In this document: positions 1 through 12,373 of the stretch, piece after piece
Position numbering within the stretch: the stretch's first letter is position 1
Layout: each line of letters opens with the position of its first letter
Source of the DNA: Warburgia ugandensis
Lineage: Eukaryota > Streptophyta > Magnoliopsida > Canellales > Canellaceae
Length of the DNA: 64,000 bases
Reading direction: 5' to 3'
Assembly: GCA_035236585.1 (NCBI GenBank)
Contig: CP141132.1
Location: 57,571,880-57,635,879 of the forward strand
Program-made: the position numbers and the translations under genes
Notes under the pieces: model-generated
The model's input: only the letters and a program-made list of their open reading frames with translations
Database searches by the model: none
What the model was told of the DNA's origin: nothing

Positions 1-2470
1 TCTTGGGATAAACAGTGGGAGATTTTAAGGTAAAAGTTTTATGAGGCTTAGAAAACTTATAGTAAGACACACATTTAGTAAGAGGATGTTCTGTAAAGGT
101 TTGAACTCCCTTTCTCAGTGCTATAGGCACATCAAAATAAAAAACAATAGGAGTGGAATTTGATAAAGAAGGATTAGAGTAACTTGGGGTTGTAGATGAA
201 TCATTGCTTGGAGAGTGATTGGTTTTGTGCTAGAGTTGTGGGCATGTCTTCATTTTTTTGATGAGTACCCCTTCGAGTGTAAATACGGAGTTCTGAAGTA
301 GGATTATGGTGATCTTGTCTTAGTATTTCTCCTCCTGTTTGTGAGTCATCTAAGTTTGGTAGCAGTAGACTAGTATTTCCTCTTTCTTCATTATTGTGAC
401 TACTAGAGGTGGAAGGATCAAGAACGGGTACGGGAGAGAAGGTAGTAGGCAGAGGAACAGCTGTTTCCCAAAATTGAGCTTTCTTATTTTCTCTCTTCCC
501 CTGAAGATAGTTTTGACCAAAGTAAGGCTAACTTCCCAGAAATGATACATCCATACTCACAAAGGTTTTTTTTGTTTTAGGAATATAACACTTATATCCC
601 CTTTTATTGGGGACATGGCCTATGAACACACATTTTTCCGCCTTAGGATCAAGTTTGGAACGAAGCCTACTAGGGATGTGTACAAACATAGTGCACCCAA
701 AAATTTTCAAGGGTAACTCAAAGAAAAGTCGACATTTAGGGAAGAAAGTTTTGAAACATTCTAAGGGTGTAATATATTTTAAAATAAGAGTAGGCATTCT
801 ATTTACCAAATCGGATGCTATCAAATTGCATCTCCCCATAAATATTTTGGAACATGCGTTGAAAACATAATAGCACATGCAACTTCAAGTAAGTGTCGAT
901 TTTTTCTCTCGGCAATACCATTTTGTTGAGGAGTATCACTACAAGTAGACTGATGTTGAATTCCTTTTTCTTTGAAAAAATTTCCCAAAACTTGATTGAA
1001 ATACTCAGTTCCATTGTTGGAATGAAGTATTTTTATTTTTGTTTGAAACTAGTTTTCAACAATATTGAAAAAAATTTGGAAAAAATTTTCAACTTTAGAT
1101 TTATCATTCATCAAGTATACCCAATATAGCCGAGTGTGATCATTTATGAAAGTTACAAACCATTTTTTTCCAGAAGATTTGGCAATTTTTGAAGGACCCC
1201 AAACATCACTACGAATCAAGTAAAAAGGTTTTGAGGCACAATATGGTTTTGAACTATAAGTAGTGCAATGGCTCTTTGATAAATGACAACTTCCACATTG
1301 AAAAGATGAACAATCCACATTTTTTAATAGAACAGGAAACATATATCTCAAATAAGAAAAACTAGGATGTCTTAGCCTAAGATGCCATATCATTATTTGT
1401 TCTCGGACAGAGAGAGAGCTAACATTAGTACTAAATCCCTGAGCTTGTTTATTACATAAGAGGTTGTGATCAAAATAGTAGAGACCATTTACCATTCTAG
1501 CACTGCCAATCATCATCCCCGTGCTCAGATCCTGAAAAACACAGTGTGAATCAGAAAAAATAGCACGACAATTGGAATCTTTAGAGAGTTGAATCATAGA
1601 TCAGAGATTCCAAGCAAGCTTATGGACATGAAGGACAGATTTTATGGTGATTTTATCAGAAATTTTGATAGAACCTTTTCCTGCGATAGATGAAAAATTT
1701 CCATATGCAATTCTGACTTTTTTATCACTAGAACATGGCAAATGAGAATGAAATATATGGGACAGATATGTCATGTGATCAGAAGCACCTGAATCAATGA
1801 TTCAAGGTGTATGACTAGAATGACAAGAGAAAGCACTAAAGTTGCTACCTGTTTGAGCCAAAGAAACACTAGGAATACCAAATTCTGGATTGGATTTTAG
1901 CAGCTTTAGAAGACGATCCATCTACTCTTTATTGAAGGGACCAGCATAAGCCTCACTTGCACGAGCATATCGGTCTCCAGGTTAGCTACTCTTCCAATTG
2001 GCAGGTTTGCCATGAATCTTCCAGCATGCCTCACGTGTATGACAGGGTTTGTTGCAAACATCACACCAAATCTGAGGTTTGTCCTTTGCTCTATGCTGGC
2101 TATTAGAAGTTCTACTTGTATTTGCATCAGCAGTGACTAGGGTAGAATTTTCAATTGGTGCCCCAGCCCCCTTTTTCCGAGCATAACACTGCAGCGACTT
2201 TCCTTCCTTCGAACTTCAGCAAATACCTCTCCAAGTGAAGGAAGAGGACCACGACCAATGACCCTTCTCCTTGCTTCATCAAATTCTACATTTAGGCTGG
2301 CAGGAAATTTGTCGATGCGGTCATTTTCCACTATCTTCTTGAGGTGCATGAGATCAGCTGAATATTCTCCTTTCCAACAAATAGAACTCATTTTAGGAGA
2401 GAAGATCATAAATGTTATAAGTGCATACGCCCCATAGGTAGGGTTAGGAGATAGAATCAAGAGACAGTTT
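1..2470 (-). mobile_element. Ty1/copia retrotransposon fossil, internal part (runs off left edge)
   Basis: The minus strand carries decayed copia polyprotein: part of gag at about 2140-2460, a gag-pre-integrase and integrase core at about 1050-1600 (zinc-binding HLRLRHPS, FQCGSCHLSKSH, then SDVWGPS) and the integrase C-terminal region at about 530-880 (PSRLRSKLDPKAEKCVFIG). Order along the strand is normal for copia. The reverse transcriptase and one LTR lie outside the window; the 5' LTR and start of gag are missing where the LINE begins. It is broken, with several interruptions, and looks old. Confidence 0.85.
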
Positions 2471-3183
2471 TAGGAATATATGATGGGTGTAATGCAAGAA
2501 ACACCCAACAAAGAGAAGAAATTTATAGGAGCAAAATTAAATGGTAATGTAAGAAAGAAAAAAAAGGAAGGATGTGATATAACCTAGCTCTAGCAAACAT
2601 GTCCACTTACTAACCTTTTAAAGTGGATCCTGTATAAGCCAAATAGACGTTTTTCTACTTAGGAATACTGAAACATTGATGTGTAAGGATTGTAAGGTGA
2701 TAATTGGTGAGAGTTTAACCACAACATAGGTTAATGTTATGGATCTTTAGATTAAGAGATGAAAGAAAGGAAATGAACTTAATAGGTGTCTAAAAACTAA
2801 GAGGTGGAATTTAAAACAAGAGAAGAAAAAATCATGTAAAAACAAGTTGATGCTAGAAGGAAAGTAAAAAAATGAAATAGAAGTAAACACCATGTGGACT
2901 AATATGACAAAGTTCATTAGGAAAGCGGCAAAAGAGGTTCTAGGATTGTTCAAAGGTAAAAGGAAACCAATAAAGAAAACTTGGTAGTTGTGTTTTAAAG
3001 CATGACAAAGGACTAGAAATGACAAGAACAATAAGTAATATAAGAATGCTAAAATGGTTGCTAAGAGAGTAGTAAGTGATGCTAGACTCAAGGCATATGA
3101 TGATCACTATGACGTACTTGAGTCAAGAGAAGGCAAGAAAGATGTGTTCAAACTTGCAAAAATAAGAAATAGAAGAGTAAGGA

Positions 3184-6100
3184 TGTATCGATCCTCAATT
3201 TTGGGTCATTTTCTATATATATTAAATCATAAATTTGATAGAGAGAAAAATCAGAATTAAATTTCATGAAAATTGGGTTTTATGAAAATAACATCTTTGT
3301 AAACTCAAAATTTGGACTTGGGAGTATCAAATTTGGAATGTACGTGTCGATACGATTTCAACGACACTAATTTTGTGCGAAACAAAGATTTGGAGTGAAA
3401 ATTTCAAAAGTTTTACAAATTGACAAGGGGCTACAATTGATAAAGACACCCCCCCCTGTTTTGTCTATTATGACATGCGGGTTGAGAAGGAGATAAGATA
3501 GGGGGGAACGCAAGGGGAGAAACCCTAGCCATTCGCCCTCCACTCGATCTCCCACCGGAAGTCCACCTTCCCTGATCAACAGCACACGAAGCATCTTCCT
3601 AAGGCGGACTCCTCTTCCACGTCACATACAGACTGGAAAACCCAATTCCGGTGATGCAAGGTGGGAACTCTTCCCCGTCGTTTTTCTCCCCTTCGTTTGA
3701 ACCCTATCGCCAAAACCCTTGTTGGGTTTTCCACCGGCTACGTTGGGAGGCTCGATCAGTGTAGATTCCCCTGTTCCAATCGATGTAGTTGCATGACAGG
3801 CAACCCTTGCTGGGTTTTTACCGGCGACACGAGGAGACACCAATTCTCTACCCTCCTACGTTGGGCTCTTTCTCCTCCTCTCCCCACTTCATTTTGCCCT
3901 CTGTGATTTCCTCTGGCACCAGCAGCGTACCCCGATCCCTCTACTCCTTCCCTCTCCTTCCATTCCTCCGATCGAGTTTCCCCTGCATAGGCTGCCACCC
4001 GATGTTCTTTTTTTCCCCTTATCTTTCCAGTCACCGACTCAGCCAAGCCATGGAAGGGCCAGCGAGCCAAGACCCATTTCCCCTTGTTTTTCCGCCTTGA
4101 GATCAAGCTCAGGTGGTGATCTCATCACAGCCATTGCCGGCCACCCTTTTCCCCTGTTTCTCCTTCACCTAGAGAGTCAAGGTGAGTTGACTCGTCGGGT
4201 CAACTCGTTCTTGACTCGTTTTTTATTGGGGGGGGTGCGATTGAGTTGACCCAGTACGCCCCATTTAACCCATGAACTTCAACCCTTGATTTTGACCAAT
4301 CCAGGAAGAGTCTTGGAGATTCGAGAGTATCCTCGCGATCCTAACAACGTGGGAAAGGATACTCATCTTCCCATTCTTCAATCAGGGAGGATCGAACTTT
4401 CGATTTGACCAGACCATTGATCAGACTCTAGATCATCTGATCCGAGACGATTTGATGTTACTTTCAGATCTAAATAGCCTACTACGATCCTCACGAAGTA
4501 TAGATTAAGATCTACACATGATATTTTAGATTTGAAATATCTAAGGAGAAGATTTAGCCGATCTTGATCAACGGCTGAGATCAACTGAAGATCCAAGTAT
4601 GAAATTGGATCCAATTTGATGATCCGAACCGTTTAGAATTCTTAATTGGATTAATTGATTAGAATTACTAAGTTGTTATGTGATCTAGGGTGATCAGGTG
4701 AGGATCTTTGATGAGATCGGTATGGATGTTTGATGATCGGGCACGATTGAGGCGATTAGTGGACGATCCGATCAAGTAGACGGCTAGAGGTTATTCAGAT
4801 TAACTTGTTTAAGGTATTATTACTGTCTTAATCACTTGATGGATTGGTTTGACTGTGATTGGATATGATTGAGCATGAAATTCATATAATAATGCTGATT
4901 AATTTATTTAAATGATAAATTACTTGCAATTGATATGATTTGAACCTAATAGCTCTAAAATATACATGGATATAATTAAGGACCAAATGATTATGAGTGG
5001 AACCCGCCTTGAGATTCCAGGGATGGGAATCTTTGGACTGTCTTGAATGTAATGTAATGAATATTGAAAGTGTAATGTCATGTAATTAAGAATCCAAGTT
5101 AAATAGAGTGGATTCTGAGTATGACTGGATATGATATGTATCTAGGTGATGGAATTGTAGTGGACTGCGTTAGAGATGGGTCCAACTTAATTGGGAGGTA
5201 TAGGTGAGTAGTACATCGTCTGAGGTAGGTGATTACATTTGGAATTTTTCTATGATTTCTTAAATCACGACGTATTGTTTGAAACTTTGAGGTGTGGGTT
5301 TTATGCTTTGCCATGTTTGCATGAGATTATTTTTCAGCATGTATTGCCGATATGCTTGCTACACATTTTGTGCATGATTTATGCACTGTTTCTAATATAT
5401 TTCAATTTGCATCGATTTGATTATTAAGGATGTTATACACTGATTTTTGATTCATGATGTTGATATATTGAATTACTCTCTCGATTTGGTTTTATCGAGA
5501 ATGATTATGTATGAATTTTTAATACTTGCTTCATGGCTGTTGATTTATGATGGGTGCTTCTGCTTGGCTGGTACTATGCTACGAGGGTTGTGGGGTTGGC
5601 CACCCACCCTCTGACTTTGTGATGATAATGATTAGACACCACCCTGAGAGGGCCAGGTACGTAGGTGGTCGTATCATGGGTAGTCCCCACTACGGGTCCG
5701 TATCTCCCATATGGGACGGAGGAAGTCTCCCGTTATGGTGTTGACAGGGAGTGGCAGTGGTTGAGATCTTGGTGTGGTTGCTACTGTAGCATAGTAGCCC
5801 ATACTCTTATGCTGTATGCTCATGTGACATGGTTATATGGTGTGAAGTGGGGTACGCTGGGCCTAAAGGCTGAAGTAGGTTGTATGCAAGAGATCATGGG
5901 CTAATCCGGGCCATAGGGCCAATGCGGGCTTCACGTGAGGGACCCACGTTTGGAATGAGTACTCATTACCATTACCGTGTGTAGTTAAGACACTCATCAG
6001 CTTGATTGTGTACAGTGTTCTGTTCATCATGACGTACATTTATATTATGATATGGACACAAATTCTTATTGCTTTTGATAGATGCATATCCATGTGTTGC

Positions 6101-6988
6101 AGACACAGATTCTTATTGCTCTTGATGGATGCTTATCCATGTATTGCTCATGCCTTGCATGTCATAATGGTTAGATTTGATATCGATTTGTTTAGACTTA
6201 TGATTTTCATGTGCTATTCATTATGGACGTATGATGATTGATGTGCCTTGCATATGTTTTATCTTATGAGATTCACCATGACATTGATATTTCGTGCCAC
6301 ATGATTTCATTGTATTTACTTATTGAATGTGATCACCTACACAAGCATAGCTTGCTGAGGCATTGCTTTGTTTGCAATGCCTCAGATACAGAGAGTTGCA
6401 ATAGGTTGACGCGCTGATAGAGTAGACAAAAGTGATGACAATTTCTAGTGGAGTATTGAGGACATTTCAGAGATGACAAGGTTCGTTCAGGACCTCACTT
6501 GGGTTATGGTTTATGGACTGTACGTTAACATAATTGCAATGTGACCTGGATGTGAGGATATGAAATTATGTTGGATGTGATCGCTATATGGACAAACCTT
6601 GGTATTTTGTCATGACTTGATTTTCTTATTCAGTGTTGGAGTATACATTTTCATTGAAAATAGTATTTGAGTAGGATGGATGGGCGTGGAGACTGAGTCT
6701 CCCAATTGTTGTGTCATGCATGGTGTTTATTAGGTGATTTTGTATCGCACATGTGATGTGTAATGGTCAAAATACAGAGGAGACTGTCGGATTTTCGGTA
6801 GAAACGAGATTTCATCTCACTGTTAAATCCACAGTTTTGTGGTTGTGTGACTCATGGGATTTTGAAATAAATGCTTTTTATTCGAGTTTTTATTTTTGGT
6901 CAATCTAAAAATTGAAGTTTTAATGAAGGGATCCCAACACATTTTATAAATTGTTATTTTATTGTTGAGAAAAACCCGGGGTGTCATA
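3184..6988 (+). mobile_element. Giant solo LTR of a Ty3/gypsy-like element (copy 1)
   Basis: This 3.8-kb unit has no recognisable coding sequence. It starts TGTATCG and ends GTGTCATA, is homologous at both ends and through most of its length to the units at 34686 and 39648, and is flanked by a perfect 5-bp duplication AAGGA (3179-3183 and 6989-6993). The interrupted LINE reads on across it. That makes it a solo LTR left by recombination. Del/Tekay-type gypsy elements have LTRs of this size and a similar beginning, so that clade is my best guess. It contains a GC-rich block (3440-4190) and a hairpin (6356-6384). Confidence 0.82.
6356..6384 (+). repeat. Perfect inverted repeat (hairpin) in LTR copy 1
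   Basis: The arms TGAGGCATTGC and GCAATGCCTCA surround the loop TTTGTTT, giving a perfect 11-bp stem. A smaller stem, CAAGC-ATA-GCTTG, lies just upstream. The structure recurs in the LTR at 34686-38393 and, in altered sequence, in the one at 39648-42731. Confidence 0.75.
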
Positions 6989-7169
6989 AAGGACTTAATC
7001 CACATTAAATACATTAAAAGTGATGACTAGAGGGTACTAGTAAAAAATGATGAGATCAACTGAAGATGAAAAATTTACTTTTAAAAAATTGTCAAATAAC
7101 AATTGTCCCGAGAATATAGAGACTGAAAGAGACATAAGCCCAAAAAACGTTGGAATACATAGATATGAC

Positions 7170-8348
7170 TGTGGTGGTCGTAATCAAGGATAGCGTCCTT
7201 AGTGCACATATTGTAATAAGATTGGACACACTCGGGATCTGTGTTACCAACACACATTCACCCATTCTAAGGGTTTCTCTCTATCTCTCTCTCTTGGCTC
7301 AACTTTAACATGGTATCAGAGCCATAAGAGAAACCCTAATTATCTACCTTCTCCTTTTCTTTTCCTTTTTTTGGTTTGGCTGTGTATCCATTCCGACAAT
7401 TCCTTTGGCTATGGTGCTTCTTTATCGGTCACCCCTCTGTCATCTCTAGCGTTCCAAGATCACCGCTACTGCCACCAAATTGTTGTTGCTGCCGATCTTC
7501 GCCGTAGACCGCCCAAATAAGTAATCATGGCTTCTAAAAATGGTATTTTCACTTCTGTAATTTCTGGATCTCTTGTTATTACGTCAAAGAAATTAGTAGG
7601 TAGTGAATATTATCTGTCTTGGTCTGCCTCTGTAGAATTATGGTTTATGGGTCAAGGTTATGAAGACCATTTTGTCAAGAAAGAGGAAGATATTTCTGTT
7701 GCAGAGAAAGTGCAATGGAAAAAAATTGATGCACAATTATGCAGCCTATTATGGCAATCCATGGATCCCAAAGTTTTACATCATCTTCGCGCCTATAAAA
7801 CATGTTTCAAATTTTGGACCTAGGCCAAGGGCTTATACATGAATGATATTCAATATTTTTACAAAGTTGTTTATGACATTGTTCATGTTAGACAACAGGA
7901 CATGGATCTTTCGACTTACATAGGAAAGATTGCGTCCCTTAAGGAGGAGTTCTTGTCTCTAATGCCTCCTACTAATGGTGTAGAAGCCCAACAAACACAG
8001 ACTGATAAGTTTTCCATGGTGTTGACTCTCATTGGGCTCTGCCCTGACCTTGAATCCGTCAGAGAACAAATTCTGGCTAGCCCTTTGGTGCCCTCATTGG
8101 ATGAAGTATTTTCCCGCTTGTTGCGTATCTCTACTTAGGCAGTTACTTTTGGTGGCCCTTCAGATTCCTCAGTTTTGGCTTCTCAGGCAAACGCTAGAGG
8201 TGGCCATGGTGGTGGTCGTAACCGAGGACAGCGTCCTCAGTGCACATATTGTAATAAGATTGGACACACTCGGGATCGGTGTTACCAACACATATTCACC
8301 CATTCTAAGGGTTTCTCTCTATCTCTCTCTCTTGGCTCTACTTTAACA
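7170..8348 (+). mobile_element. Compact gag-only LTR retrotransposon (TR-GAG-like, copia-derived)
   Basis: Direct terminal repeats of 141 and 142 bp (7170-7310 and 8207-8348) start TG and end TTTAACA. They are flanked by a perfect 5-bp duplication ATGAC (7165-7169, 8349-8353). A primer-binding site TGGTATCAGAGCC (initiator Met tRNA) follows the left LTR at 7311-7323. The interior, about 900 bp, holds only a copia-type gag (about 7527-8300), and its zinc knuckle CTYCNKIGHTRDRC lies inside the right LTR. There is no protease, integrase or reverse transcriptase, so it must rely on partners. The LTRs differ at roughly 5% of sites, suggesting an insertion a few to perhaps 15 million years old depending on rate. 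The gag frame is broken in about two or three places; the element ends look whole. Confidence 0.85.
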
Positions 8349-9835
8349 ATGACCATAGGGTCAGGATACCCAAAGTGAAAGAGGCCTTAAAAATGATGAA
8401 ATCGAGGAAGGTCTTGGTGCACAATGGTTTACTAATATAGGTTTGGAAGTATATGGGAGATACTGGAGTAGTCTAATTGATAAAGTTGTTTAACAAGATG
8501 TAAAATCCAAGAAAATTTTAGATGAATAGAGGAAAAGCTCTATTATACCAATCTATAAGAATAAAAGAGACATGTAGAATTGCACTAATTATTGTGAGAT
8601 TAAGCTTATGAGCCATACCATGAAACTTTGGAAAAGTGGTTGAGAAGAGGTTACGACATAAGACAAGAGTATTGAAAAACCAGTTTGGTTTCATGCTTGG
8701 AGATCTACCATGGAAGCTATTTTTGTACTTAGACAGTTGATAGAGAAATATAGGGAGAGGAGGAAAGACTTCCACATGGTCTTTATTGACTTAGAAAAAG
8801 CTTATGATAGTGCCCCTAGAGAGTTAATATGGTGTGCATCGGGCAAGAAAAGGGGTTTCATAGGTTATGTAGGCATAATTAAGGATAAGTATGAGGGAGT
8901 GGTAATCAATGTTAGGACCACTAGCAAAGAGGCTGATGATTTCCCTATCACTATAGGATTGCATCAAGGATTGGCATTAACCTCGTACCTTTTCACGTTG
9001 GTTATGGAAGAGTTAATAAAACAGCTATACGAGGAGATTCCTTGGTGAATATTATTTGTAGATGACATAGTATTGATTGACAATACAAGAGAGGGTGTAA
9101 ACACAAAGCTAGAGTTGTGGAGAGATGCTATAGAGTCTAAGGTATTTAAAATTAGTTGAACTAAGACAGAGTGTATGGAATTCAATTTTATCAAGAAGAG
9201 GAGTGAGAGTGAAGCACTAGTAAAATATGATAGCCAAGAAATCCTCAAAAAGACTGGTTTCAGTATTTAGGATTGATAATTCATGAGAGCAGAGAGATTG
9301 AGAGGGACGTTACCCATAGAATCCAAGTGAGTTGGAACAAATGGAGATGGGCCTTTGGAATTTCGTGTGATGGTGCCACTCAAACTAAAAGGAAAATTCT
9401 ATATGATATTTGCAAGGTCAGCCATGCTTTATGAATTAGAGGGTCGAGCAGTTAAGGAACACACGTACATAGGATGAGCAAAGCCAAAATGAAGATGTTG
9501 AGATGGATGTGTTGCAAGACAAGAAAGAATAGAAACATAAATGAAAATATTAGAGGAAACTTGAGTAGCCGATAGGTAACAAGATGAGGGAGGGTAGGCT
9601 TAGATGGTTTGGACATGTCCAAAGGATACCAAAAACAGCTCCGGTTAGGAGTGAGTCGATTCAAGTCGAATGTTCTAATAGGGCAAGGGAAGGCTCACGT
9701 GGATAGAAGTAGTGAGAAAATATTTAAAAGCTTTTGGACTAAATGAAGCCATGACACTTGATAGAGGGGAATGGCGAAACAAGATTCATGTAGTCGACCC
9801 CTAACCAGGATAAGGCTTTGATGATGATGACAACT

Positions 9836-11565
9836 ATAATGAAGTCTTTGAATCTTATCCTAGAGCGCTTAGAAAAGCATCTTGCTGTCAGATTTTGAAG
9901 CCTCCCAATGAAGGGATACCTAGCAGTTCTATCTCTGGTAATCATCCAAGCCAAACTCAATCTTACGCATTCACTGATTTGCACTCTCAAATAAGACCAA
10001 TACTATAATCTCCTTGTTATAAATGCCTTAGAAAACAGAAAAATAACCAAACTCGAAAATCAGTTCTCTCTTTCCGTCTATTTAAATCTCAATGACTGCA
10101 ACAAATCTCCCAGAGAAACAATCATCTTCAGATCTCAAGTTTCAATAAATATGATATCTGAAAAACACAAGTTCTGAGTTTCCAGGAGCACAGAAACTTA
10201 TCTTCAGATTTCAAGTCCTAAAGGGTATAATCACATAGAAAACACAGGTCTCAAAGAGCCTAGGAGCTTGAAAACAATCTAGGTCTTCAACAACCTAGTC
10301 AAAACAAATAGAAGCAGAGACATCTCTAAGGGTCTCTAAACTTTAGAAATTCCAGAGAGAACTTCCTAGCATAGCTCAAAAGCAACACAAACTCTCGCAG
10401 AACACTTCGCAAATATTCTACAAACAAATATTGTATCATGAATTCTAGAAAAAGAACTAGAGAAGAAACATACCTTTCTCCACAATGGCAACAAACATGG
10501 AGAGATCACCACTCCTAGTCAAACAGCGCATCTGTCCTCATGCACCAGCTCTCCCAAACATGAAGCACAGGTGTAAAGCACATATCCATGTTTCACATGT
10601 TCAATTTGGTGCAGAAGCACAAAGTATGCTTAGATCTAGAAGATAAGAGTCTCCTTAAGTCTCAATAACCAATGAGAGTTGCCACTTAGGCATTGAGGCT
10701 CCACGACCTTTAAACATGAATACTAATCACATTAGGATCCATGTTTGGTTATGAAGTTAGAAGGGTAAGGCACCAATTTCACCCAGTATGGAGTTGGTCT
10801 TACTAGATGAATGGACGATAATGGCTTTCACAAGACAATTCTTTTATGCCCTTCTGGAATTAAACATATACTTGTGAACATGAGAAACATATGCTTGTGA
10901 ACATCTGAAACTCATGTTTGTGAACACATATTTTCGCCGATTCTATGGCATGTAATCATATGACCATAAACATTTATGTAATAGAAACCTTGTGTGTGCC
11001 AAAACATACATTTCTACCAAGAGTGAGATTTTATTGCCTATTTTCTATGTTATTACAGCCTTTCAGAAAAAAAGAAAGAAGAAAATGTTACTACATTTTG
11101 ACATATTTTTTCATTTAAACACCAGTGTTTGGTGGTTTCCCAATGATCATACAATGACTACCAACCATGAATAACAGAAAATTAACATAAGCTAACATGA
11201 ATTACAAGAAGCAAAACAAAGGCTAGAAGTACAGACTTTCCTAATCTAACATAGAAACTAACATGCCGAGTAAAAGTAAACCAAAGATGAAAGTTTTCCT
11301 ACTTGAACATAACGTTATCTAAAATGGAAAATATGTATGGATTTTTCCAATTTGATCATGAAAAAATAAGATACTGTCTCTCTCTACTATTTGAGTTTCA
11401 TGAAGAAAAATATAGATACCGAGTATAATGGAGATGTAAGGAAAAGAATTGAGTATAATGATGCTCTTATAAGTAAAAATAGGCTACGATGACAAGTTAT
11501 GGTGCATGAAGACCTTAACAAAAGAATAGTACAGGAGACAAATTGATATACAATCTTTTCTTTAC
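9836..11565. other. Unassigned AFG1 intron 6 sequence
   Basis: No gene or confident repeat recognised. 10020-10560 is rich in short CA/TC-containing stretches and could be a decayed LTR leader, but no ends or primer site were found. No AFG1 exon after Walker B is visible here. Confidence 0.4.
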
Positions 11566-11823
11566 CTGTATCTCGTCAAAGCAAAGAATGCTAGCTGCTC
11601 CTTGACCAGCTTGTCTGTCAACAAGAAATCTATCTGCTACAGCAGGAAGAATATGTTTCATTCGTGCTTCTTGCCTATACTTCTCTTCTTCAGCCAACCA
11701 TTCTTTCACTTTTGTATCAAATGGAAGCTTCCCTATCCAAGTAGAAACAACAGATTGAGCAGATTTTTCCTCCATTTGATTCTTCCATAATTTATGCATG
11801 TGCTCATTAATTTCGAGCATGGC
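11566..11823 (-). CDS. AFG1: AFG1 exon 6 (to Walker B)
   Basis: The acceptor is CTTGCAG|GCCATG and the donor GATACAG|GTAAAG. It has 86 codons: [16 protein letters not shown], then [27 protein letters not shown] and SILCFDEIQ at the donor. DE of Walker B is the catalytic pair. The next expected sequence (TVDVF-like, sensor region) is not found in 1-11565, so the following intron exceeds 11.5 kb. Confidence 0.93.
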
Positions 11824-12293
11824 CTGCAAGGGAACATGATGAAGATAGTGTGCATTGAATATAAAATAAAATATGGATAAAATTAATTTTGGACACGTTA
11901 ACAACCATGCTAAGGTCATACATAGTATCTAGTCTCAACTTGGATCAAAGTGATAAATTAATAATTTTATCAAACTTATATTATAATATATTTTCAGGAC
12001 CTCTTTCTATAAGAAATGAACTGAAGGTGTCTGCTTCTAACAATTTTGATGTTTAACAAAATATCTTGTAATCTGTTTAGCAGGTTTATATATCCAAGGA
12101 AGGTTTTTCTAAAAAGTTAGAGAGAAAATGAAGTCACATACAGTCAACTGCACATTCGAGAGAGAGAGAAGGGGCTCTCCTGTTCTTGGTCATTGGTTCA
12201 AGTCGCTTATGGCTTTAGGGTCATCCACAAAAACCCTGCTTGCCTACCAAGAGAGACAGAGGTTGCTTAGTTATTAAAGAGAAGGGCGAGTGC

Positions 12294-12373
<80 letters not shown>

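Larger units (their letters stand above)
2475..9835 (+). mobile_element. RTE-type LINE, 5'-truncated, split by two LTR-element insertions
   Basis: The LINE is readable in three collinear pieces: about 2475-3183, 6989-7169 and 8354-9835, about 2.4 kb in all. Piece 1 has the C-terminal part of the endonuclease (KEKKFIGAKLNGN, LMCKDCKVIIGESL) and the linker (AKRVVSDARLKAYDD, KLAKIRNRR). Piece 2 continues it (DLIHIKYIKSDD). Piece 3 has the reverse transcriptase: [28 protein letters not shown], the LHQGLALTSYLFTLVMEEL region and a remnant of the YxDD motif (FVDDIVLID), then the C-terminal domain. It ends in the usual RTE tail GGATAAGGCTTTGATGATGATGA. Several stops and shifts make it inactive. Confidence 0.9.

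Noticed and set aside
3622-4106. Overlapping open frames on both strands in a GC-rich block
   Set aside because: They lie inside a repeated LTR, differ between the copies, and the peptides are Pro/Ser/Arg-rich low-complexity with no domain.
9739-9990. 83-residue frame that might extend the copia gag across the LINE
   Set aside because: It includes the LINE tail and the remainder does not look like copia gag, so continuity with the copia at 1-2470 is not supported.
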